From Streptomyces sp. PKU-EA00015 (GTDB taxonomy: Bacteria; Actinomycetota; Actinomycetes; Streptomycetales; Streptomycetaceae): a stretch of 64,000 nt of DNA. Under the pieces are notes generated by a model, which saw only the letters and a program-made list of their open reading frames with translations, made no database searches and had not been told where the DNA came from. The stretch covers positions 62,001-126,000 of the forward strand of contig NZ_JABZEE010000032.1 of NCBI RefSeq assembly GCF_013387495.1, read 5' to 3'. Shown here piece after piece: positions 1 through 6,441 of this stretch; position 1 is the stretch's first letter; the number at the start of each line of letters is the position of its first letter. The position numbers were made by a program, and so were the translations under genes.

Positions 1-794
1 GCCCGCAGATCGCCGGGCGCCAGCTCGACGCCGATCTCCTCGGCCGCCTCGCGCACCATCGCGGCGCGCACGTCCTCGCCGTCCTCGACGTGGCCCGACG
101 GTCCGTTCCACAGGCCGTCGCCGTAGCCCGTGTTCGCGCGGCGGGCGAGCAGCACCTCGTCCCCGCGGCGCAGCACCAGGTGCACGTCGATCACCTCGGT
201 GTGCCGGCGGGGCGCTGCCGTGCACGCAACCAGCGCGTAGCGCTCGTCGTCGACGGCCTTGCCCCACAGGGCCGGGTCCTGCGACAGGGGTTCGTGGTGG
301 ATCCGCTCGGCCAGCGGTGCGAGGGCCTCGGTCAGCCGCTCGGCCGGCAGTCCGTCGCCGCCCCAGACGCCTTCGACGAGGACGAGCCGGCCGCCCGGGC
401 GCAGGAGCGAGGCCCAGTGGCGCAGGACGGCCTCAAAATCGGGCAGCAGCCACACGACGTGCCGGGCGAGGACGACGTCGAACCGGCGCTCGCCGACCGG
501 GGGCCGGTCCGCGGTGCCCTCGATGATCTCGGCGCCCGTGCCGGCGAGCTTGGCCCGTGCCCGCGCGACCATGCCGGGCGAGAGGTCGACGCCGGTCACC
601 CGGTGGCCCTGCTCGGCGGCGAGGAGGGACAGACTGCCCGTGCCGCAGCCGAGGTCGAGCACGTCGGACGGGTGCGGCGGCAGCCACTGCCGGAGCCGGT
701 CCGCCCAGGCACGCCGGACCAGGGGGTCCGCGAGGCCGTGGTCGGGCTCCTGGTCGAAGGTGCCCGCCAGGGCGTTCCAGTCGATCGTCGTCAT
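1..794 (-). CDS. SAM-dependent methyltransferase / NUDIX hydrolase fusion (3' end beyond window)
   Basis: One open frame of at least 264 codons starts at ATG 794 (MTTIDWNALAGTF) and runs off the left edge. Residues about 40-160 are a class I methyltransferase with the SAM-binding motif I VLDLGCGTGS, an acidic strand-2 end (GVDLSP) and a motif around LLRPGGRLVLVEG. After a short linker the frame continues into a NUDIX fold: the strand IDVHLVLRRGDEVLLARR and a complete NUDIX box beginning GHVEDGED and ending REAAEEIGVEL, which binds metal and hydrolyses nucleoside-diphosphate-X compounds. Translation shows one frame from start to edge, so the fusion is real here. Comparable methyltransferase/NUDIX fusions are known in streptomycetes, but I know of no assigned substrate. 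Nothing upstream suggests an operon; the adjacent GNAT gene is on the same strand 51 bp away. Confidence 0.85.
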   Translation of the reverse strand, partial: MTTIDWNALAGTFDQEPDHGLADPLVRRAWADRLRQWLPPHPSDVLDLGCGTGSLSLLAAEQGHRVTGVDLSPGMVARARAKLAGTGAEIIEGTADRPPVGERRFDVVLARHVVWLLPDFEAVLRHWASLLRPGGRLVLVEGVWGGDGLPAERLTEALAPLAERIHHEPLSQDPALWGKAVDDERYALVACTAAPRRHTEVIDVHLVLRRGDEVLLARRANTGYGDGLWNGPSGHVEDGEDVRAAMVREAAEEIGVELAPGDLR

Positions 795-845
795 GGTCCG
801 ATCGTCGCAGCCGCCACTGACAACGGGCCCCTCATCGGCTCCTGT

Positions 846-1247
846 TCATGTCAGCGGCTTGCGGTAGTGGAAGCGGTCGTACTGCCCGTCGACCCGGCGC
901 TCCACCAGTTCGTAGCCGTAGCGCTCGTACAGCTTCTGGTTCTCCCACATCTTCGCGTTGGTCAGCAGCCGCACCTCGGGCAGGCCGAGTTGCCGTGCGC
1001 GCGATTCCACGAAGGCCGGCAGGCGGCGGCCGAGGCCGGTGCCCTGGGCATCAGGGTGGACGGCGATGTTGTCGAGACAGAGGTGGTCGGCCTCGGTCCG
1101 CAGGACCACGAGGCCGACCACCGGTTCCCCGGTCACGAACACCCGACCCGCTGCCACGTCGGCCGCGTGGTCGGCCTCCATCGGGGCCGGTACGAGACCG
1201 ATCCGCTCGATGTAGTGGTGATAGGCCGCGTCGGTCACGGCCTTCAC
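846..1247 (-). CDS. GNAT family N-acetyltransferase, N-terminus disturbed by a repeat
   Basis: Encodes a small GNAT acetyltransferase that transfers an acetyl group from acetyl-CoA to an unknown amine. The acetyl-CoA loop is visible in VHPDAQGTGLGRRL, followed by the usual LTNAKMWENQKLYERYGYE C-terminal part. The GTG at 1247 gives 133 residues, short by about 15-20 at the N-terminus. Upstream the reading frame would continue in as QTDDVPRV, typical first-helix sequence for this family. A plausible original start, ATG 1323 (MTPDI), overlaps the tctA stop as ATGA. Between them lies a GC palindrome (1271-1310) that shifts the frame by one, so the native start is lost. The product may be made from GTG 1247 or not at all. 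The GNAT assignment is firm; functionality is doubtful. Confidence 0.75.
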   Translation of the reverse strand: MKAVTDAAYHHYIERIGLVPAPMEADHAADVAAGRVFVTGEPVVGLVVLRTEADHLCLDNIAVHPDAQGTGLGRRLPAFVESRARQLGLPEVRLLTNAKMWENQKLYERYGYELVERRVDGQYDRFHYRKPLT

Positions 1248-1270
1248 CCGCGGAACGTCGTCGGTCTGCG

Positions 1271-1310
1271 CTGGGGGTCCCCCCGCGCCCGCAGGGGCGT
1301 AGGGGGAGGA
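1271..1310. repeat. GC palindromic interspersed repeat (copy 1)
   Basis: A roughly 40-bp element, plus strand starting CTGGGGGTCCCCCCGCGCCC and ending GTAGGGGGAGGA. It contains opposed GGGGG/CCCCC arms and a central CGCCC/GGGCG stem. Nearly the same sequence occurs at 40174-40212, and a variant at 21757-21795. This copy sits a few codons after the probable ancestral start of the GNAT gene and breaks its frame. Confidence 0.7.
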
Positions 1311-1319
1311 TGTCCGGTG

Positions 1320-2816
1320 TCATGCCGACACGGTACGGCGGCGGACGATCACCTTCTTCAGCAGCGGCCACGCCAGCAGGGTCACGATCACCGCGTACAC
1401 GGTCACGGAGAAGGGGGTGTTGACCAGTCCCGTGACGCTGCCGTCGCTGATCTGCAGGGCGCGGCGCAGCTGCTGTTCGGCGGCCGGGCCCAGGATGACG
1501 CCGATCACCGCGGGCAGCACGGGCAGTCCGTAGCGCCGCATGCCGAACCCTATGAGGCCGATGACCAGCAGGATCACCAGGTCGAGTGCCTCACCGCCGA
1601 CGGCGTACGCGCCGACCGCGGCGAAGAACAGGATGCCCGCGTAGAGGTACGGCCGCGGGATGCGCAGCAGCTTCGCCCAGACCGGCGCGAGCGGCAGGTT
1701 GAGCGCGAGCAGCAGCACCATGCCGACGAAGAGGGAGGCGATCAGGCCCCACACGAGGTCGGGTTCGCGCTCGAAGAGCAGCGGTCCGGGCTGGATGCCG
1801 TACTGCTGGAAGGCGGCCAGCATCACGGCGGCGACGGCGGTGGTCGGCAGGCCGAGCGTCAGCATCGACACGAGCGTGCCCGCGGCCGACGCGGAGGCCG
1901 CCGACTCGGGTCCGGCGACGCCCTCGATGGCGCCGCGGCCGAACTCGTCCTTGTGCCGGGACAGCCGCTTCTCGGTCACGTAGGAAAGGAAGGTGGGTAT
2001 CTCCGCGCCGCCGGCCGGGATCGCACCGAACGGGAAGCCGATGACCGGCCCGCGCAGCCATGCCTTCCAGGTGCGCTTCACGTCGGAGCCGGCCAGCCAC
2101 GGGCGGCCGACGGGGATGGGCTCGCCCGCCGTGCGGCGCAGGTGGGCGGCGACCCACAGGGCCTCGCCGATCGCGAAGAGACCGACGGCGACGATGACGA
2201 CGTCGATACCGTCCGCGAGCTGGAGCGAGCCGAACGTGAGGCGCTGCTGGCCGGTCATCTGGTCCAGGCCGACGAGGCCGATGGTGAGGCCGATCAGCAG
2301 GGAGGCCAGTCCGCGGATGCGGGAGGAGCCGAGCACCGAGGTGACGGCGATGAAGGCCAGCACCATGATGGCGAAGTAGTCGGGCGCGCCGATGTCGACG
2401 GCGAGGTCGGCGACCGTGGGGGCCAGCGCGACGAGCAGGATCGTGCCGATCATGCCGCCCGTGAAGTGGCCGGCGGCGGCGGCGGCGAGCGCCTGGGCGC
2501 CCCGTCCGGCCTTCGCCATCGGATTGCCCTCCAGCGCGGCGACGACGGCCGCGCTCTCGCCCGGGGTGTTGAGCAGGATGGAGGTGGTCGAACCGCCGAA
2601 CATCGCGCCGTAGTAGATGCCGGCGAACATGATGAACGCGCCTGTCGGCTCCAGTCCGTACGTCACCGGCAGCAGCAGCGCCACCGCCATCGCCGGGCCG
2701 ATGCCGGGCAGGACGCCGATCGCGGTGCCGAGCAGCACGCCGATCGCGGCCCAGAGCAGGTTGACGGGCGTCAGCGCGGTGCCGAAGCCGTCGAGAAGGG
2801 AGTTCAGGGAATCCAT
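1320..2816 (-). CDS. tctA: Tripartite tricarboxylate transporter, large permease TctA
   Basis: The 498-residue large membrane subunit of a TTT-family importer, which takes up tricarboxylates or related organic acids using the cation gradient and a periplasmic-type binding protein. Family signatures are visible near the N-terminus: GVLPGIGPAMAVALLLP, and YGAMFGGSTTSILLNTPGE around residues 70-90. About a dozen hydrophobic segments follow. Length is normal for TctA (about 500). ATG 2816 overlaps the tctB stop in ATGA, so translation is coupled. The substrate cannot be read from sequence; citrate is only the family prototype. Confidence 0.95.
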   Translation of the reverse strand: MDSLNSLLDGFGTALTPVNLLWAAIGVLLGTAIGVLPGIGPAMAVALLLPVTYGLEPTGAFIMFAGIYYGAMFGGSTTSILLNTPGESAAVVAALEGNPMAKAGRGAQALAAAAAGHFTGGMIGTILLVALAPTVADLAVDIGAPDYFAIMVLAFIAVTSVLGSSRIRGLASLLIGLTIGLVGLDQMTGQQRLTFGSLQLADGIDVVIVAVGLFAIGEALWVAAHLRRTAGEPIPVGRPWLAGSDVKRTWKAWLRGPVIGFPFGAIPAGGAEIPTFLSYVTEKRLSRHKDEFGRGAIEGVAGPESAASASAAGTLVSMLTLGLPTTAVAAVMLAAFQQYGIQPGPLLFEREPDLVWGLIASLFVGMVLLLALNLPLAPVWAKLLRIPRPYLYAGILFFAAVGAYAVGGEALDLVILLVIGLIGFGMRRYGLPVLPAVIGVILGPAAEQQLRRALQISDGSVTGLVNTPFSVTVYAVIVTLLAWPLLKKVIVRRRTVSA

Positions 2817-3352
2817 CAGAGCACTCCCATCAGCGGGCCGCCGGGCAGCGGGACGCCGAGCAGGTTGTTGAACACGAAGTAGGTGACCACGGACAGGACC
2901 GCCGCGATGAGCGGATCACGGTCGTGGTGTCTGCTGCCGAGCGCGAAGGCGGAGCCCCAGAAGAGCAGCGCTCCGGCGACGGGGAAGCCGAGCGGGCCGA
3001 TGAGCGCGGCGAAGGCGAGGAAGACGCCGCCGAGGAGCAGGACCGTGCGCCAGTCGCTCGGCTCGCTCAGGTCGATGTCCTCGCCGCCCTCGGCCTCGCC
3101 GCGGCCGCCGCGCAGGACGTCGACCGCGAGGAGGACGGCGACGACCAGCAGGCCGCAGCCGACGACGACGGGGACGGTCCTGGGTCCCACGGGTCCGCGC
3201 TGGGCGATGTCGACGTTCATGGTCAGCGCGTCGGTGAGGACGAGGACGCCGATGACGAGGAGCAGCAGGCTCACGCCGAGTTCGGAGTGCTCGCGCAGCC
3301 AGGAGCTGCGGCCGTCGGCGGTACGGGTGGTGTCGGGGGTCTCGGCGCTCAC
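2816..3352 (-). CDS. tctB: Tripartite tricarboxylate transporter, small permease TctB
   Basis: Encodes 178 residues with four hydrophobic segments (for example LGVSLLLLVIGVLVL near residue 28 and TVPVVVGCGLLVVAVLLAV), the usual layout of the small TctB subunit. It pairs with TctA in the membrane. The start is taken as GTG 3352 because it overlaps the tctC stop (GTGA); longer open sequence upstream is out-of-frame coding sequence of tctC. The highly acidic loop between segments 2 and 3 (EAEGGEDIDLSEPSD) is cytoplasmic by prediction. The sequence of this subunit is poorly conserved, so assignment rests on topology and position. Confidence 0.9.
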   Translation of the reverse strand: MSAETPDTTRTADGRSSWLREHSELGVSLLLLVIGVLVLTDALTMNVDIAQRGPVGPRTVPVVVGCGLLVVAVLLAVDVLRGGRGEAEGGEDIDLSEPSDWRTVLLLGGVFLAFAALIGPLGFPVAGALLFWGSAFALGSRHHDRDPLIAAVLSVVTYFVFNNLLGVPLPGGPLMGVL

Positions 3353-4332
3353 AGTCCCAGCTCCTTCAGCACCGAGTCGACCTCGTCGTCCTGCTCCTCG
3401 AGGAAGTCGCCGAAGAGATCGCCGGTGAGGAAGGCGTCGTCCCAGCCGTTCTTCTTCAGGGATTCCTGCCACTGCTTCGACTTGTGCAACTCGGTGACGA
3501 GCCGGATGAGTTTGTCGCGCTCCGCGTCGCTCAGTCCGGGCGGTGCGACGATGCCGCGCCAGTTGGTGAAGTCGGTGTCGAGGCCGGCCTCGCGCAGAGT
3601 GGGGGCGTCGAGTCCGGGGACGCGCATCGGGCCGGTGACGGCCAGGAGCCGCAGCTCTCCGGACTTGATCTGGTCGAGGTACTCGCCGACGCCGGAGACG
3701 CCGAAGGCGACCTTGTTGCCGAGGATCGAGGCGAGCAGTTCGCCGCCGCCGTCGAAGGGGACGTAGTTGACGGACTTGGGCTCGATGCCGGCGGCCCGGG
3801 CCATCAGCATGGGCGCGAGGTGGTCGGGGCCGCCGGGCGAGGAGCCGCCGCCGACGGCGAGCTTGCCCGGGTTCTTCTTCCATGCGTCGACCAGCTGGCC
3901 GATCGTCCTGTACGGGGAGTCCTTGGCGACCACGACGATGTCCTGCTCCTCGGTGAGCCGGGCGATCGGTGTGGTGTCGGCGAGGGTCTTGGGCGCCTTG
4001 TTGGTGTGCACGGCGCCGACGACACCGAGCCCCATGGACATGGCGAGCTTGCCGTTGCCGTGCTCACCGACGAGGCGGGTGAGCCCGACGGTGCCGCCGG
4101 CTCCGGGGAGGTTGAAGACCTCGATGCCGTGGGTGAGCCCGGCGTCCTCGGCGTTCTTGGAGGCGGTGCGGGCGGTGATGTCGTAGCCGCCGCCGGGGGT
4201 GTTGGGGACCATGAAACGCAGGCCGGGGATCTGCGTGCCGGTGTCGGTGCCGCCGTCCGTGGAGAGCAGCGGCGGCACGGCGAACACCAGGAGCGCGGCC
4301 CCGAGCAGGGCGATGGAGGTGCGCAATCGCAC
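3349..4332 (-). CDS. tctC: Tripartite tricarboxylate transporter, solute-binding protein TctC
   Basis: Encodes the extracytoplasmic receptor of the TctABC importer, 327 residues. GTG 4332 is chosen because GAGAGG lies about 6 nt upstream and it gives a compact signal sequence (MRLRTSIALLGAALLVFAVPP). No lipobox cysteine is seen, so it is either secreted or held by its signal anchor. The conserved TctC/Bug opening appears as FMVPNTPGGGYDITAR, and the fold continues with AVGGGSSPGGPDH and GVSGVGEYLDQIKSGELR. First gene of a tctCBA operon with 4-base overlaps at both junctions. The divergent response regulator at 4463 shares the 130-bp promoter region and probably controls it. Confidence 0.93.
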   Translation of the reverse strand: MRLRTSIALLGAALLVFAVPPLLSTDGGTDTGTQIPGLRFMVPNTPGGGYDITARTASKNAEDAGLTHGIEVFNLPGAGGTVGLTRLVGEHGNGKLAMSMGLGVVGAVHTNKAPKTLADTTPIARLTEEQDIVVVAKDSPYRTIGQLVDAWKKNPGKLAVGGGSSPGGPDHLAPMLMARAAGIEPKSVNYVPFDGGGELLASILGNKVAFGVSGVGEYLDQIKSGELRLLAVTGPMRVPGLDAPTLREAGLDTDFTNWRGIVAPPGLSDAERDKLIRLVTELHKSKQWQESLKKNGWDDAFLTGDLFGDFLEEQDDEVDSVLKELGL

Positions 4333-4462
4333 GTGAGGCCTCTCATGAGCGGTGAGTAGGAGCTGTGAGGTGGCCCACATGTTGCCTGCGCGTTAAGAAG
4401 CTGTCTCTCTTCCGGAATCAACGGACGTTGTGGTCCTTGTGGTCGCGGCCTAGCGTGGCGGC

Positions 4463-5149
4463 GTGACCAAGGTGCTGGTGGTGGACGACGACTTCATGGT
4501 CGCCAAGCTGCACAGCCGCTATGTGTCCGCGACGCAGGGATTCACGGTCGTCGGCGTGGCCCACAGCGGTGCGGAGGCGTTGCGCGCCGCGGAGCGGCTG
4601 CGGCCCGATCTCGTGCTGCTCGACGTGTATCTGCCCGACATGGACGGGATCCGTGTGCTGCGCGAACTGCGGGCGGCCGAGGCGGGCGACCCGGACCGGG
4701 TGAGCGCGGACGCACTGTTCATCACGGCCGCACGGGATGCGGCGGTGGTGCGGTCCGCGCTGCGGGCGGGGGCGCTGCACTACCTGATCAAGCCGTTCAA
4801 CCAGGCGGCGCTCCAGGAACAGCTGCGGCACGTGGCGTCACTGCGTTCTCGGCTGGAGCGGCTGGACGAGGCACGCCAGGAGGACGTGGACCAGATCTTC
4901 GGCACCCGCCCGCCGGGGTCGCGCGAGCTGCCGAAGGGGCTCGCCCTGCACACGGCGGAGTTGGTCGAACGCATCCTGCGCGACCACCCGGGCGACCTGT
5001 CGGCCTCGGAGTGCGCCGAGGCGGGCTCGCTGTCCCGTGTGAGCGCCCGCCGCTACCTGGAGTACTTCGCGGAGACGGGCCGCGCCGAGGTGACGCTGCG
5101 TTACGGGGGCACGGGCCGCCCGGAACGCCGCTACCGCCGTGTGGGCTGA
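4463..5149 (+). CDS. Response regulator of the CitB/DctR type, no partner kinase nearby
   Basis: A 228-residue two-component regulator. The receiver domain (1-120) has the acidic pocket at VVDDD (residues 8-10), phospho-acceptor D54 in VLLDVYLPDMDG and the conserved lysine in LIKPF. The C-terminal half holds a winged-helix-type DNA-binding region (SASECAEAGSLSRVSARRYLEYF) as in CitB/DpiA/DctR regulators of citrate and C4-dicarboxylate uptake. It is transcribed away from tctCBA, which it probably activates. Such regulators normally sit beside a CitA/DcuS-like sensor kinase. Here the next gene is an unrelated secreted protein and the opposite side is the transporter, so the kinase is missing from the locus. 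Start is GTG 4463, the only start that preserves the receiver's first strand. Confidence 0.9.
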   Translation: MTKVLVVDDDFMVAKLHSRYVSATQGFTVVGVAHSGAEALRAAERLRPDLVLLDVYLPDMDGIRVLRELRAAEAGDPDRVSADALFITAARDAAVVRSALRAGALHYLIKPFNQAALQEQLRHVASLRSRLERLDEARQEDVDQIFGTRPPGSRELPKGLALHTAELVERILRDHPGDLSASECAEAGSLSRVSARRYLEYFAETGRAEVTLRYGGTGRPERRYRRVG

Positions 5150-5191
5150 TCCGTGGTTGTTCCGCCGGACGCCGCCGGTGGCTGGAGCGCT

Positions 5192-5231
5192 TGAGGTGCC
5201 GTGCCCGGCTCTCGCCGGGCACGGCACCTCA
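5192..5231. terminator. Bidirectional hairpin terminator
   Basis: A perfect 18-bp stem (TGAGGTGCCGTGCCCGGC at 5192-5209, its complement at 5214-5231) with a TCTC loop. It separates the convergent response regulator and the Lys-Asp repeat protein, so it should stop transcription from both sides. Confidence 0.8.
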
Positions 5232-5256
5232 CGTCCCTGAGGGGGGAGCTTCCGGT

Positions 5257-5901
5257 TTACGGGAACGACGTGGCGCCAGGCGTCGGCGCGTCGCGCTCCT
5301 CCCAGGTGCCGCACTCGTCGATCACACCGCCAGTGCGCTCGCAGACAATGGTGTGCACGGTCCCGGCTGTGGTGATCACGTCGATGACGATGTCACTGCC
5401 ATCGACGGGGCCGACGCCGATGGACACTCCGCAGGCGCCCTCGGGTACGTCTCCTCCCTCATCGGAGAGGTCGTCCCAGTCGATGGTCCCGAGGGGGGTG
5501 ATCTCGTCTCCGACGTAGGCGATTCCGCCACTGGTCGCCGCGTAGAACCCTTCGCCTGCTTCCTGGCGGACGGTGTCGATCTCGAAGCACCCGTCACCGT
5601 CGCCGGGCCTGTCCTTGTCCTTGTCCTTGTCCTTGTCCTTGTCCTTGTCCTTGTCCTTGTCCTTGTCCTTGTCCTTGTCCCTGTCACTGCCGGGTTCGGG
5701 GGCCGTCGTGTAGAAGGCTTCCAACCCGGTGGCAAAGGTCGGCACAGGTTCGGCGCCCAGGCCCTGAGCTGCCGCCGGTACCGTACCCATCGTCCCAACC
5801 AGCGCGACGGCGGCCAGCGAGGTGCCCGCGCCCATTGCCAGCCGCGTCGCCCACCGCGAACGGCGCAGCGGCGGCGATACGGCTCTGCCTCGAGCATGCA
5901 T
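5257..5901 (-). CDS. Secreted protein with Lys-Asp dipeptide repeat
   Basis: A 214-residue exported protein of no family I recognise. ATG 5901 is chosen because AAGGGAG stands about 6 nt upstream. It gives a signal peptide with a basic start (MHARGRAVSPPLRRSRW), a hydrophobic core (LAAVALVGTMGT) and a probable cut after VPAAA. The mature protein has a short N-terminal part, then a stretch of 11 consecutive Lys-Asp pairs encoded by a pure hexanucleotide repeat, then an acidic domain of about 110 residues (CFEIDTVRQEAGEGFYAAT; GVSIGVGPVDGSDIVIDVI) with four cysteines that could pair. The charged repeat is probably a flexible spacer. No wall-anchor motif is visible. Confidence 0.7.
   Translation of the reverse strand: MHARGRAVSPPLRRSRWATRLAMGAGTSLAAVALVGTMGTVPAAAQGLGAEPVPTFATGLEAFYTTAPEPGSDRDKDKDKDKDKDKDKDKDKDKDKDRPGDGDGCFEIDTVRQEAGEGFYAATSGGIAYVGDEITPLGTIDWDDLSDEGGDVPEGACGVSIGVGPVDGSDIVIDVITTAGTVHTIVCERTGGVIDECGTWEERDAPTPGATSFP
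5611..5680. repeat. Hexanucleotide tandem repeat (GTCCTT)n
   Basis: Eleven exact GTCCTT units plus a partial one (GTCC), reading as Lys-Asp pairs in the minus-strand gene. Changes in unit number by slippage would keep the reading frame, so length polymorphism of the encoded spacer is expected between strains. Confidence 0.9.
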
Positions 5902-6441
5902 ATAACGCTCCCTTGTCGATTGGCCCCGGAGACTTCCGGGGTACCGTTCCATTCTTTGCGGGCAACCGATCCCTTCCACTTCTGATGAGCTGACCGAATG
6001 ACGCCGGTTGAGCCGCATGGTTGACGGTGGGAACAGCAGGCCGGTGACCGTCCCTACGAGCGCGCCCAGTCGCACGTCGACGTGCTCGTCCACTCCGGCC
6101 TGTGGCTCTCGGGGACCCGCTCTCTGCGAGCAGGGAGCCACACCGGGCGGCACGAGGCAGCTCTCCCGAGCACCGAACCCGGCAGCGCCCCTGCCGAGAC
6201 CACACAGGTCACGGTTGAGACTGATGGTGTCGCGCAGGGCGCCGGCCGGTCACCTACCCACCCTCGCCAAGGACGGCGTCCCCGACGGGAGCCATCTGCA
6301 CCTTGAGGACAGCAATGGTCTGAGCGATGGATCCATCGGGCTGGTCTTGGAACGATGCGACGACGAAGACTGAGCACCCAGAGGATGACAAATCGTCATG
6401 CAGGTTGAAGGAGGGCCGCATATCAGATCATCCTTGCCACC
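5902..6441. other. 540-bp region with only a weak small ORF
   Basis: Separates the divergent secreted-protein gene and the exonuclease-TerD gene. Its GC content appears lower than in neighbouring genes. Apart from the short minus-strand frame at 6254-6421, I see no coding sequence, repeat or clear promoter here. The remaining short frames lack ribosome binding sites and have non-actinobacterial codon use. Confidence 0.5.
6254..6421 (-). CDS. Possible small hypothetical protein (55 aa)
   Basis: ATG 6421 follows AAGGA at about 12 nt, and the frame closes at TAG 6254. The predicted product has a protein-like middle section (SVFVVASFQDQPDGSIAQTI, then AVLKVQMAPVGDAV) rather than the Arg/Pro/Ala-rich sequence of antisense frames, which is why it is listed. 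It could equally be the surviving end of a larger lost gene. It is divergent from the exonuclease-TerD gene, with starts only 20 bp apart. No family recognised. Confidence 0.3.
   Translation of the reverse strand: MRPSFNLHDDLSSSGCSVFVVASFQDQPDGSIAQTIAVLKVQMAPVGDAVLGEGG

Noticed and set aside
90..2882. A 930-codon open frame on the plus strand
   Set aside because: It runs antisense to the methyltransferase fusion, GNAT and tctA. It is Arg/Gly/Gln/Asp-rich with no domain, and stops are simply rare in this base composition.
5611..5680. Possible CRISPR or satellite element
   Set aside because: It is a simple in-frame hexanucleotide run inside a coding gene.
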